Shown: positions 6,255 through 9,741 of the stretch, in pieces
Layout: every line of letters starts with the position of its first letter
Position numbering within the stretch: position 1 is the stretch's first letter
Source: DAIOHQ01 sp036744635
Lineage (GTDB): Bacteria > Planctomycetota > Phycisphaerae > Tepidisphaerales > Tepidisphaeraceae
Length of the DNA: 9,741 bases
Direction: 5' to 3'
Assembly: GCA_036744635.1 (NCBI GenBank)
Contig: DAIOHQ010000192.1
Span: forward strand, 1-9,741
Program-made: the position numbers and the translations under genes
Notes under the pieces: model-generated
Database searches by the model: none
Told to the model about the DNA's origin: nothing
What the model saw: only the letters and a program-made list of their open reading frames with translations

Positions 6255-6292
6255 ATCGGAGGGTTTTTTCGCTTGCTTCAGATCCGCCGCGC

Positions 6293-9741
<3,449 letters not shown>

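Overview
All supported genes in this window lie on the minus strand, so the reading order runs from the right edge to the left. It looks like a GC-rich bacterial chromosome. The RNA polymerase beta' sequence, a Gfo/Idh/MocA oxidoreductase and a URO-D-like enzyme together suggest Planctomycetota, possibly class Phycisphaerae. This placement rests on general familiarity with those families and is moderate to low confidence.

Right third (6293-9741): the 3' part of rpoC, whose N-terminal part lies outside the window. Its stop codon is followed by a strong hairpin terminator with a duplicated arm. A short leader with a weak candidate promoter and an ideal Shine-Dalgarno then leads into a Gfo/Idh/MocA oxidoreductase (4922-6136). 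After a 118-base gap with a small hairpin comes a FabG-type short-chain dehydrogenase (4033-4803).

Middle (3767-4032): the longest stretch without a gene. It holds a run of 13 heptamers abutting the dehydrogenase stop codon, a REP-like perfect-arm palindrome, and nested small palindromes just upstream of carA. carA (small subunit of carbamoyl-phosphate synthetase) follows, with no carB visible.

Left third: 27 bases after the carA stop begins a tightly coupled pair of unrecognised genes of clearly lower GC. One encodes a protein with two membrane segments and a beta-rich soluble domain, the other a soluble protein with a FlgT-C-like beta pattern. They overlap by 11 bases. A short hydrophobic reading frame may follow and overlap the start of a URO-D superfamily gene (48-1172), which lacks the HemE active-site signature.

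The genes do not form one pathway. The housekeeping genes (rpoC, carA) and general metabolic genes (oxidoreductase, dehydrogenase, URO-D-like) are ordinary. The parts most worth attention are the low-GC gene pair after carA and the repeat-rich gap before carA. No RNA gene, CRISPR array or transposase was seen.
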